Source: an uncultured Bacteroidota bacterium (lineage in GTDB: Bacteria; Bacteroidota; Bacteroidia; Chitinophagales; Chitinophagaceae). Taken from it: a DNA stretch of 64,000 nucleotides. Positions 18,947 through 26,778 of the stretch are shown piece by piece. Position numbers and translations under genes: made by a program. Each line of letters opens with the position of its first letter. Positions within the stretch are counted from its first letter, which is position 1. The stretch lies in assembly GCA_903906365.1 (NCBI GenBank), contig CAIVKC010000043.1:186001-250000 (forward strand), given 5' to 3'. The notes beneath the pieces were generated by a model, which saw nothing but the letters and a program-made list of their open reading frames with translations, did not search any database and was not told the origin of the DNA.

Positions 18947-19094
18947 GGGTTTCCCTTGGTGATCATTTAAATAGCCCGCTTTGTTTCCTGCTAATTCCCA
19001 GACCCTTCATGACTCATGAATGAGGAATGGATTTTTTATATTGTACCAGCCTGAGATTGTTCCTAGGATTTGCCGGTGAAGAGCCCATGGGATT

Positions 19095-19160
19095 CTGACG
19101 ATAATCATACTGCCTTTTGTCAAAAGTCATGGTATACCCTTCCTCAGTTGACTAAATTAC
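19095..19160 (+). promoter_or_regulatory. CRP-type site and -7-like element of small-protein operon
   Basis: CTGAC-GATA-ATCAT at 19095-19108. TAAATTAC (19153-19160) is a partial TAnnTTTG match that ends exactly 58.5 bp from the site centre. The implied leader is about 35 nt. Confidence 0.6.
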
Positions 19161-19199
19161 TGTTGTAATTATTTGCCTTAGACCTTAAAAATACAGGTT

Positions 19200-19445
19200 A
19201 TGAAAAACAACGAAAAAATATTGATTGCGCTGGGCTCCGGACTGGCAGTGGGCGGATTGCTCGGAGTCCTTTTTGCACCAGACAAAGGATGTGAAACAAG
19301 AAAGGACATAGCCGATGCGGGTAAGAAAATTTCTGACAATGTCAAAAAGGCAATCAGAGCAGGAAAGGAAAGGTGTGAAACATTTACGGAAGAATTGGGA
19401 AAACAGGTTTCCAGGGTTGGCGATAAAATGGAAGAATTGGTTTAA
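19200..19445 (+). CDS. YtxH domain small membrane protein
   Basis: 81 aa. A glycine-rich N-terminal hydrophobic segment (ALGSGLAVGGLLGVLFAP, residues about 11-28) is followed directly by the charged amphipathic helix typical of YtxH proteins (DKGCETRKDIADAGKKISD and on). YtxH proteins are associated with general stress responses, but their biochemical role is unknown. First gene of a four-gene small-protein set behind a CRP-type site. Confidence 0.8.
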   Translation: MKNNEKILIALGSGLAVGGLLGVLFAPDKGCETRKDIADAGKKISDNVKKAIRAGKERCETFTEELGKQVSRVGDKMEELV

Positions 19446-19483
19446 GCTAAGTGGACAATTTATTTTGATTTAAAGATCATCCA

Positions 19484-19855
19484 ATGGAAAGGGCTTTTAA
19501 TAAAGTGGAGGACATCATATCCCATCTGAAGGAGTATATAAATAACCGGATTGCTCAATTGAAAATTTCGGCAGCTGAATATAGTTCACGGATAATTGCC
19601 ACTTTTCTATCCAATCTGATCGGGGCTTTTTTCTTCCTGTGTTTTATTGTATTTGCCAGTATTGCATTAGCCTTATTGTTAGCCAAGTTTACTGGCGAAG
19701 AATATTGGGGCTTTCTGATTGTGGCCGCCCTATATTTGGTGTTGGGTGCTTTTTTTTGGAAGCTCCGCGGCAAATTAATTCGCAGGCCAATCAGGAATGC
19801 CTTATTACGTCAATTATTCAAAGAGGAGGAGGTTAATAACGATGAAAAGATGTAA
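19484..19855 (+). CDS. Two-TM membrane protein, phage holin superfamily III-like (DUF1469 type)
   Basis: 123 aa. An amphipathic N-terminus (about 1-45) leads to two transmembrane helices (FLSNLIGAFFFLCFIVFASIALALLLA and YWGFLIVAALYLVLGAFFW), then a basic tail. This layout is common beside YtxH genes in Bacteroidota and in the Actinobacterial Holin-X family. There is no lysin nearby, so phage lysis is unlikely; a role in envelope stress is inference. The next gene starts inside its last codons. Confidence 0.7.
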   Translation: MERAFNKVEDIISHLKEYINNRIAQLKISAAEYSSRIIATFLSNLIGAFFFLCFIVFASIALALLLAKFTGEEYWGFLIVAALYLVLGAFFWKLRGKLIRRPIRNALLRQLFKEEEVNNDEKM

Positions 19856-20126
19856 TAATATGCAGGAGCTGCATCAGGAGATGAAGCTGTTGAAAACGCG
19901 CCAGGCTGAATTGGAAAAGGCCATTCAATATGACTGGCGTGATCTGAAAGATAGTGCAAAGCCACGGCATATGGCTGATCAGGCCGTTACCACCCTGTTT
20001 CGTGGTACAAACACCCACCAGGGGAATTCATTGATTGTAAATAGTCTTTCAGATGTGGCCCAAACCTTCGCCAAGAAGGGGGTGGAGAAACTGGGAGAAT
20101 TGCTCAGGAAGCGTTTTGGAAAGTAA
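19842..20126 (+). CDS. Conserved hypothetical small protein
   Basis: 94 aa from ATG 19842, which overlaps the stop of the preceding gene by 14 bp and has GAGGAGG a short way upstream, one of the few Shine-Dalgarno-like sequences here. An N-terminal coiled-coil-like helix (MQELHQEMKLLKTRQAELEKAI) is followed by a C-terminal amphipathic segment (VEKLGELLRKRFGK). I do not recognise a family. Translational coupling places it with the YtxH/holin-like pair. Confidence 0.75.
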   Translation: MKRCNNMQELHQEMKLLKTRQAELEKAIQYDWRDLKDSAKPRHMADQAVTTLFRGTNTHQGNSLIVNSLSDVAQTFAKKGVEKLGELLRKRFGK

Positions 20127-20147
20127 ATAATTTAAAATTCATATTAT

Positions 20148-20414
20148 ATGGAGCCTAAATTGTTTTGCCAGAGTTGCACCATGCCCATAGATAATATGGC
20201 CTACCGCGGGACCGAAAAGGACGGCTCCAAAAGCAGCGATTACTGTAAATACTGTTATAAAGACGGTGCATTTACTGAACCCGATATAACCTTTGAGGGA
20301 ATGAAGAAGGAAATTCTGAAACAACTTCAGCAGATGAACCTTCCCAAGGGAATTATTGAGAAATCGCTGGAGAACCTGCCAAACCTCAAGCGCTGGAAAA
20401 AGGTAAAAGTATAG
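20148..20414 (+). CDS. Small zinc-ribbon protein
   Basis: 88 aa. Four cysteines form two knuckles, CQSC (residues 8-11) and CKYC (about 33-36), the pattern of the putative zinc-ribbon domain family (Zn_ribbon_2 type). A C-terminal helical tail follows (FEGMKKEILKQLQQMNLPKGIIEKSLENL). Function is unknown; related proteins occur in transcription and stress contexts. It starts 21 bp after the previous gene and precedes the P-type ATPase by 126 bp. Confidence 0.8.
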   Translation: MEPKLFCQSCTMPIDNMAYRGTEKDGSKSSDYCKYCYKDGAFTEPDITFEGMKKEILKQLQQMNLPKGIIEKSLENLPNLKRWKKVKV

Positions 20415-20540
20415 CCATTTCCGATCAGCCCGGTGCCTTTGCAGGCAATATAATTTGCCAAGGTTATAAGGACCGGTGTACGGGTAATTCTTCCATTTGT
20501 GTTAGCCATGTTTTGAGCCTGCCAATAAACTTATTTCCTG

Positions 20541-23042
20541 ATGCCTGAAAAAGTCATTTATTCCGGAAACCTGCTCGGACTCACTGAACAGGAGGTTCCG
20601 GGATTGCAGCAATTATACGGGAAGAACAATTTTACACTGGATAACCCCCGGGGGTTTTTTAAGAAACTGCTTGATACGATTGTTGAGCCCATGTTCCTAT
20701 TACTGGTTCTCGCCAGTCTTATTTATTTTGGACTGGGTAAATACAGTGAAGGATGGATGATGGTCACAGCCATGACCTTTGTGGTGGCCATTTCCCTTTA
20801 CCAGGATACAAAAAGTACCAATGCCCTGGAAGCACTCAAGGAATTCACGGATCCGGAAGTGCTGGTAATCCGGGGAGGTATTCAAAAAAGGATTCCGACC
20901 GCAGATCTCGTTCCCGGGGATTTAATGGTTCTGGAAGAAGGAGATAAAATCCCCGCTGATGCCCGGATAGTAATGGAAAATGATTTGTTCGTTAATGAGT
21001 CTGTTATCACCGGGGAGAGTTTGGCCGTGGAGAAAAGCGAGCAGGGCGAAAATAACGGCCTATTCCAGGGTAGCATAATTAGTTCGGGTAAATGTTACGC
21101 GATTGTCACCAGTACAGGCAGCCATACGGTACTGGGAAAACTGGGGAATTCGATAAGTGCCTACTCCCCGCCAAAGACGCTCCTTCAATTGCAAATCATC
21201 AAATTTGTCAAATATCTGGCACTCTTTGGGATTGCTGCCTTTATCCTGATCTGGCTGACTAATTATTTTGAAACCGGTAATCTGACCGTCAGCCTGCTAT
21301 TTGCCCTTACCCTTGCCATGGCTTCCATTCCGGAAGAAATACCGGTCGCATTCACCTCCTTTATGGCCCTGGGGGCCTATCGTATGAGTCAGTTGGGAGT
21401 CATTTCCCGGCAACCCCAAACCATAGAGAACCTGGGTGCTGTCAGTGTTATTTGCCTGGATAAGACCGGGACCATCACTGAAAACGAGATGGAGCTCAAA
21501 GCGGTGTATGATTTTACAGCCGATAAATACCTGGATTTTCCAATGGTCCATCCCAGCCGGGATTTAATGGTTTTGCAATATGCCTCCCTGGCCAGTGAAT
21601 TGGAGCCATTTGATAATATGGAAAAAGCCATCAGAAGGGCTTATCTGGACAATGCAACCACCAATATCTATAGTAATATCAGGTTGGTATATGAATACCC
21701 TTTAGAGGGTAAGCCACCGATGATGACGCATATATATGAATTCAACCAGGAATTATTGGTGGCAGCAAAAGGGGCTGCTGAGCGAATTCTTCAGGTTTGT
21801 AAGCTGACAGAACCCGAGCGGGACCGGGTGAACCAGTACGTAAATTCCATGGCCAAAAAGGGGTATAGGGTATTGGGGGTGGCAAGCGGCCAAAGGCAAG
21901 GCTTGTCGATGCCGGCCTCCCAGGATGCATTTGATTGGACATTGGTGGGCTTGCTGGCCCTGTATGATCCACCCAAGAAAAATATAATCAGAGTTTTTAA
22001 GAGACTCAAGGATGCCCATATTGAAATAAAGCTTTTAACGGGTGATTTTCCCCAAACAGCCATCAATATAGCCCAACAGGTTGGGCTACAAACCAACGAT
22101 CAGTGCATTACGGGGGAAGAGGTTTTAAAAATGAGCCTTTCCGAGCTGAAAAGCACACTGAATGAATGCAGGGTTTTTGCCAGGATGTTTCCGGAGGCCA
22201 AATTAAAAGTCATAGAGGCCCTAAAAGACAATGGGGAGATCGTTGCCATGACCGGAGATGGGGTGAACGATGCCCCTGCCTTAAAGGCAGCCCATGTAGG
22301 CATAGCCATGGGCAAACGGGGAACCGAAATGGCCAGACAGGCAGCTGACCTGATCCTGACGGATGATAACCTGGAAACGTTGCTTGATTCTATACAGGAA
22401 GGAAGAAAGATATTCAGCAATCTTAAGAAAGCGGTCAGGTATATCATTTCCATTCATATTCCGATCATCTTAACGGCTTCGCTTCCCCTTTTGTTTGGCT
22501 GGAAATTTCCCAACATTTTCAGCCCCATACATGTCATATTTCTTGAGCTTATCATGGGGCCTACCTGCTCCATATTCTTCGAAAGGGAGCCGGTTGAAAC
22601 TGAAATTATGTCCGCCAGGCCCCGGGACAGAGAGCATGGGCTGTTCAGTAAAGCTGAATTGCTGGTAAGTGTTATTCAGGGCTTGCTGATTGCCTTTGGC
22701 GTTTTGGGCATTTATTACCATTTTATGAAAGTCGGATATTCTTTGGATTCAATCCGAACCCTGGTATTTTCCTGTCTGATTCTGAGCAATATTTTCCTGA
22801 CTTTTGTTAACCGTTCCTTTACCGAAAATATGGTCAAGACCCTGCGTTATCAAAACAGCCTGGCTTTTCCCGTATTTTTTATCTCCCTTACTTTTCTGCT
22901 GGTTATCCTGCTGTTCCTGCCTGCCAGACGGATATTTGAGCTGGCTGGTACCAACTTCCACGATTTGGGAATTACCCTGGGTGTTTCCATTATCTCAGTG
23001 ATGTGGTTTGAAGTATATAAATCCATTTACAGAGGTTCTTAG
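20541..23042 (+). CDS. P-type cation-transporting ATPase, P2-like, specificity unknown
   Basis: 833-aa inner-membrane pump. Actuator loop TGES (about residue 159), M4 motif IPEEIPVAF, phosphorylation motif DKTGTITE (Asp307) and hinge MTGDGVNDAPALKAAHVGIAMG are all present. In M6, where calcium pumps have an N..TDG motif, the sequence is FLELIMGPTCSIFFEREP, as in a widespread uncharacterised subgroup. Ion and direction cannot be read from this. The DosR regulon of M. tuberculosis also carries a P2-type pump (CtpF). No separate CRP-type site was found, so it may belong to the 19.2-kb operon. Confidence 0.9.
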   Translation: MPEKVIYSGNLLGLTEQEVPGLQQLYGKNNFTLDNPRGFFKKLLDTIVEPMFLLLVLASLIYFGLGKYSEGWMMVTAMTFVVAISLYQDTKSTNALEALKEFTDPEVLVIRGGIQKRIPTADLVPGDLMVLEEGDKIPADARIVMENDLFVNESVITGESLAVEKSEQGENNGLFQGSIISSGKCYAIVTSTGSHTVLGKLGNSISAYSPPKTLLQLQIIKFVKYLALFGIAAFILIWLTNYFETGNLTVSLLFALTLAMASIPEEIPVAFTSFMALGAYRMSQLGVISRQPQTIENLGAVSVICLDKTGTITENEMELKAVYDFTADKYLDFPMVHPSRDLMVLQYASLASELEPFDNMEKAIRRAYLDNATTNIYSNIRLVYEYPLEGKPPMMTHIYEFNQELLVAAKGAAERILQVCKLTEPERDRVNQYVNSMAKKGYRVLGVASGQRQGLSMPASQDAFDWTLVGLLALYDPPKKNIIRVFKRLKDAHIEIKLLTGDFPQTAINIAQQVGLQTNDQCITGEEVLKMSLSELKSTLNECRVFARMFPEAKLKVIEALKDNGEIVAMTGDGVNDAPALKAAHVGIAMGKRGTEMARQAADLILTDDNLETLLDSIQEGRKIFSNLKKAVRYIISIHIPIILTASLPLLFGWKFPNIFSPIHVIFLELIMGPTCSIFFEREPVETEIMSARPRDREHGLFSKAELLVSVIQGLLIAFGVLGIYYHFMKVGYSLDSIRTLVFSCLILSNIFLTFVNRSFTENMVKTLRYQNSLAFPVFFISLTFLLVILLFLPARRIFELAGTNFHDLGITLGVSIISVMWFEVYKSIYRGS

Positions 23043-23070
23043 CTTTTCTGCGTCGGACAAAATTTCCGGG

Positions 23071-23136
23071 CTGACCACCCTCATTATTTTTAGTGACCGA
23101 AGTCTTTGATTCAGCCTGTGGACGTTTTTACCTTTG
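23071..23136 (+). promoter_or_regulatory. CRP-type site and -7 element of second hsp20 gene
   Basis: CTGAC-CACC-CTCAT at 23071-23084 deviates from consensus at one core base (C for R). TACCTTTG (23129-23136) is a perfect TAnnTTTG, ending 58.5 bp from the site centre, as at the usp promoter. Confidence 0.7.
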
Positions 23137-23181
23137 AATAGAAAATGTAATTAATCACCTTTTAAAAACAAGGAGGCTTTT

Positions 23182-23628
23182 ATGTCAACTAAATTATTAG
23201 GAAAAAGCGGTGAAACATTTCCTGCTTTATTTGATGATTTCTTCCGCCCATGGAACGAATGGTTTGACCAGGGGGGAATCATGGGCAAGACGATGAATGT
23301 TCCTGCCGTGAATATCGTTGAAAATAAGGATGACTATTTGGTTACTTTAGCAGTCCCGGGTATGAATAAGGACGATTTCAATATAGATGTAAATGGGACC
23401 ATGCTGACCATCAGCTGTGAAAAGGAAGAAAAAAAAGAGGAAAAGGACGCCAAATACAACCGGAAGGAGTATAATTATTCCTCCTTCAGCAGGAGTTTTA
23501 CCTTACCCGACGAAATCAACAAAGAGAAAATCGACGCCAGCTATGAAAACGGAATTCTGAAGATTAATTTACCCAAGAGGGAGGAAGCCAAAAAGCTCAT
23601 CAATAGCAAGCATATCGCAGTAAAGTGA
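23182..23628 (+). CDS. Small heat shock protein, Hsp20/alpha-crystallin family
   Basis: 148-aa holdase chaperone. The alpha-crystallin domain runs from VPAVNIVENKDDYLVTLAVPGMNKDDF to ENGILKINLPKREEAKK, with the usual GILKINLPK strand and an IAVK tail. It starts 5 bp after AGGAGG, a real Shine-Dalgarno and unusual in this phylum, suggesting strong translation. It is a single-gene transcript between a CRP-type promoter and a terminator. Confidence 0.95.
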   Translation: MSTKLLGKSGETFPALFDDFFRPWNEWFDQGGIMGKTMNVPAVNIVENKDDYLVTLAVPGMNKDDFNIDVNGTMLTISCEKEEKKEEKDAKYNRKEYNYSSFSRSFTLPDEINKEKIDASYENGILKINLPKREEAKKLINSKHIAVK

Positions 23629-23649
23629 TTGTACAATTCATGCCTGCTG

Positions 23650-23684
23650 AATTCCACTGACAACCTCAGTGGAATTTTTTTTAT
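23650..23684 (+). terminator. Rho-independent terminator after hsp20
   Basis: An 11-bp perfect stem (AATTCCACTGA at 23650-23660, TCAGTGGAATT at 23666-23676) with a 5-nt loop runs into a T tract. Confidence 0.85.
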
Positions 23685-23796
23685 CATGGGTAGATTTTTC
23701 CGTCAGGCCGCATAAATGTTTACCACGTGCTGATTGGAACAGTTCCAGGTCAGGCCGGGAAGGTTTTCTTTGATTTGCGGCCAGGATTTGGTCCAT

Positions 23797-24855
23797 TCAA
23801 TTGAGCAGATTCTCCAGTTTCTTGGCATTTAGAATGGTAATGGCGCCTTCTTTGATTTCTATCAATTTTTCCATCCTAAAATCACTCAGGGTTCTTATCA
23901 GGGATTCTGTTGCGGTGCCCGCGATGGTGGCCAGATTTTCACGGCTTATATCAATGGTATATTTGTCGATTTTGGAAGTGTTGTATTTTTTATTCAATAA
24001 AATCAGGGTATCCGCCACTTTTTTTCTCAAAGAATTATAGGCGAGCCCCAACAATTGCTCCTCTTTTTCGGAGATATTCCTGGCGAGCATTTGGATGAAT
24101 TTTCTGCTTACCTCCTTATTATTATTGATCAGTGATTCGAAATCTTCGCGCGGGATGATCGCTAATTCCGTTTCTTCCATGGTTTCAGCGGTTTCTTTGT
24201 AATTACTGTTTTCCAATAAGGCGATATGACCTAAAAAATCCCCTTCATTGTACAAACCAATAACCAGGTCCTTGCCGTCCTCGTTTGTCTTAAAGGTTTT
24301 TATTTTACCCTTTTTTATATAATACAAACAGGTAGGCCGGTTGCCTTCAGAAAAAATAAGCTGTTTTCTCTTATATTTATTGATATTTCGGTCACTGGTT
24401 AGCGCTGATAATACATCCTTACCGCTACTGGCCATGATCAGTTCCTGAACCCCCTGCATACCGCCGCTGAACTCCTCTTTCATCAGTGCCGTTTTGGCCA
24501 GCCTGCTTTCAACTGCGTTTAAGAGTTCCGTGCCGCTGAAGGGTTTTGTTATATAATCATCGGCCCCCAATTCCATTCCTTTTCGGAAGTCGGAGCGTTC
24601 AGTCTTTGCAGTCAGAAATATGAAGGGTATATTTTTTGTCGAGGGGTTCTTATGGAGCATGTGCAACACGCCATAGCCATCCAGAATGGGCATCATAATA
24701 TCGCATATTATAAGGTCCGGACATTCTTTCAAAGCCACTTCCACTCCTTCTTTTCCGTTTTTTGCCGAAAATACTTTGTAATTGGCCAATTCCAGGATTT
24801 CGGCGGTATTTCCAAGGATGGTTTCATTATCCTCAATCAGCAGAATTTTTTTCAT
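23797..24855 (-). CDS. Response regulator fused to CRP/FNR-type activator (REC-cNMP-HTH)
   Basis: 352 aa. An N-terminal receiver domain (residues 1-120; Asp52 in CDIMMP, Lys in FLTAKTE) is joined to a cyclic-nucleotide-binding-like beta-roll (about 150-265) and a Crp-type winged helix (about 280-350). The recognition helix TESLIRTLSDF keeps Glu317 and Arg321, the residues that read TGA in CRP and FNR. The cAMP-binding Arg-Ser pair is replaced (NYKETAE), and the FNR cysteines are absent, so the signal is probably phosphorylation. Best candidate regulator of the NTGAY-N4-RTCAN sites; that link is inference. Confidence 0.93.
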   Translation of the reverse strand: MKKILLIEDNETILGNTAEILELANYKVFSAKNGKEGVEVALKECPDLIICDIMMPILDGYGVLHMLHKNPSTKNIPFIFLTAKTERSDFRKGMELGADDYITKPFSGTELLNAVESRLAKTALMKEEFSGGMQGVQELIMASSGKDVLSALTSDRNINKYKRKQLIFSEGNRPTCLYYIKKGKIKTFKTNEDGKDLVIGLYNEGDFLGHIALLENSNYKETAETMEETELAIIPREDFESLINNNKEVSRKFIQMLARNISEKEEQLLGLAYNSLRKKVADTLILLNKKYNTSKIDKYTIDISRENLATIAGTATESLIRTLSDFRMEKLIEIKEGAITILNAKKLENLLN

Positions 24856-25139
24856 ACACTGGCATTTTTATCGTTTACATGTCTGGCCTGTTGAATCCAT
24901 CTCCCCCTGCAATTCTTTTTTTATCAGGCCATCCGATGATCCGTTATCTATTGCAGGGAAATGGAGTTCCTTGTTGTTCTATTTTTTGATGTGGTTTTTC
25001 AGCGGTCTGGAATCTGGACGGGTATTTCATCGGTATTTGCGGGATAGAGGGATTGACTTAACTACTGGTAGCCTGAAATCATATAATACTAAGTTATTAT
25101 ATTTTTTAAGCACCCATTTATTTCAATAAGTAAATAATG

Positions 25140-25173
25140 TATTTCATGTACTTAAATATATTTCATGTACTTA
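25140..25173. repeat. 15-bp direct repeat, two copies, 19-bp period
   Basis: TATTTCATGTACTTA occurs at 25140-25154 and again at 25159-25173, roughly two helical turns apart and so on one face of the DNA. This could be a binding site for another regulator of the REC-CRP gene. Confidence 0.6.
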
Positions 25174-25177
25174 TTTA

Positions 25178-25243
25178 TCAATTTATTGGATAATCAACCG
25201 GGATTGGCTGATATATATCTGGAAGGAGATTGATATTAATCAT
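25178..25243 (-). promoter_or_regulatory. CRP-type site upstream of REC-CRP regulator
   Basis: TTGAT-ATTA-ATCAT at 25230-25243 is a strict site. On the minus strand TAAATTGA (25185-25178) is a partial -7 match at 58.5 bp. The leader to the regulator's ATG would exceed 300 nt, so autoregulation is possible but not strongly supported. Confidence 0.45.
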
Positions 25244-25656
25244 TAATACTATTTGATAGGGTAAATGAAGAGGAGAGGCAACTCTTATGGTTATGGGTGA
25301 GGGGGGCATGTGGCTTTCTAAGTTCAGTTATGCCTGGATTACTTGCCTCCGTGAGCTTTAATTTGAAACCCGCTCACCAGGAGTATGACTAGTAATAGGA
25401 ACCTAATGATGGTGTATACATGAGAATGTTGATTGCCGCATCCTATCAGTTGAACTACTATCCAGGACATTGGGGCCTGGTTCCCCCACAGGGGTCAGGG
25501 AATCTTTGGAGAGCCTGATTGGATGGCTTATATCCCAAGGTCGGTTCGGATATAGCGTTTCTGATTGGGACGGTACCGGTAGTTTTTAGGCCAGGATCCC
25601 TGCAATTGGTTTTATTACTTATTCATACGCTATGCCAGGAAAAGAGAGTGGCTTGG

Positions 25657-26778
25657 TTAGCCTGACCTTTTTCGATAGTTCAGTATAGCCCATGTATTGA
25701 ATAGGGTGGTGAAGCCAAGAAGCGCCAAAATGTGGTAGCGGATATCATGGATTCCGCTCCCTTTTAGCATGACCATCCTCATTACTTCAATAAAATAAGA
25801 GACCGGATTGAATTTGGTAATGATTTGAGCCCAGACGGGCATACTTTCGATGGGGGTGTATAGCCCGCTTAATAAATTGAAAATCATCGTTATAAAAAAA
25901 GAAACCAGCATGGACTGCTGCTGTGTTTGGGCATAGGTGGATAACAGCAGACCCAATCCAAGGATGGCCAGCAGGTAGATCGAGGCGAATAAGTAGATGG
26001 TAAAATAACTACCCAGGGGAATTATATTATATACTATCCGGGCAATAAACATACCTATGGTCAAAACTACCATGGCCAATAACCAGAAGGGAATCAGTTT
26101 CCCCAGGATAAATTGAAACTTTTTAATGGGGCTTACATTGATTTGTTCAATGGTGCCCATTTCCTTTTCCCGTACAATATTATTAGCGGCAAAGGATGAG
26201 CCTATCATGGTCACCAGCATGACCAGGATGCCAGGTACCATAAATACCTTATAATTCATATGGGGATTGTACCAGTCACTACTGCTAATCTCAATGGTAG
26301 GCTGGGGATTGAAGGAGGGATGTCCAAGCCATTGCAACCGGATTTCCTGGTTGTAATCCGAAATGATGGATTGGATATAGGCGCTGCCCAGTCCCGCTTT
26401 AATCCCGTTGATGGCATTTACCGCCACAAAAAGGGTGGATTCATTTTCCGTCACCAGTTTTCTTTCAAACTGGGAAGGGATTTCCACAATCAAATCGGTC
26501 TTGTCCAATTCAACGGAATGCAACGCCGACTTAAAAGAGGTATTGTAATCCTTTAATTTAAAATATCCGGATGAGATCAGTTTATTGGTGAGTTTTCTGG
26601 AGTATTCGGAATGGTCATGATCCACAACGCCCAGGTTAATGTTTTTGATCTCATAATCGGCCGCCAGGGGCAATATCAGCAATTGTACCATCGGCATTAT
26701 GAACAGGATCCTGAAAATGGAGGGGTCCCGGGAAATTTGCTTTAGCTCTTTTTGAAGTAATAGCATTAATACCCTCAT
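25657..26778 (-). CDS. ABC-2 type transporter permease (YbhR/YhhJ-like)
   Basis: 373 aa. One N-terminal transmembrane helix after KELKQISRDPSIFRILFIMP, a large periplasmic domain (about 45-170), then five helices with the MVTMIGSSFAANNIVREKEMGTIEQINVSPIKK motif of the ABC-2 family. It overlaps the second permease by 4 bp, so the two are translationally coupled and probably dimerise. Last gene of an exporter operon running 31896 to 25657. Substrate unknown; relatives in Enterobacteria export drugs or cations. Confidence 0.9.
   Translation of the reverse strand: MRVLMLLLQKELKQISRDPSIFRILFIMPMVQLLILPLAADYEIKNINLGVVDHDHSEYSRKLTNKLISSGYFKLKDYNTSFKSALHSVELDKTDLIVEIPSQFERKLVTENESTLFVAVNAINGIKAGLGSAYIQSIISDYNQEIRLQWLGHPSFNPQPTIEISSSDWYNPHMNYKVFMVPGILVMLVTMIGSSFAANNIVREKEMGTIEQINVSPIKKFQFILGKLIPFWLLAMVVLTIGMFIARIVYNIIPLGSYFTIYLFASIYLLAILGLGLLLSTYAQTQQQSMLVSFFITMIFNLLSGLYTPIESMPVWAQIITKFNPVSYFIEVMRMVMLKGSGIHDIRYHILALLGFTTLFNTWAILNYRKRSG

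Larger units (their letters stand above)
24856..25656. other. Long intergenic region upstream of REC-CRP regulator
   Basis: No credible gene in 800 bp. An AT-rich part (25080-25260) holds a tandem direct repeat (25140-25173) and a CRP-type site (25230-25243). From 25300 to 25650 I see nothing. Confidence 0.5.

Noticed and set aside
19006-19020. TTCATGA-C-TCATGAA palindrome near 19.0 kb
   Set aside because: Half-site spacing does not fit the regulon consensus and it lies further from the operon than the better site at 19095.
19484-19855. Holin-like protein as evidence of a prophage
   Set aside because: No lysin, integrase, terminase or structural genes nearby; the family also occurs in cellular stress operons.
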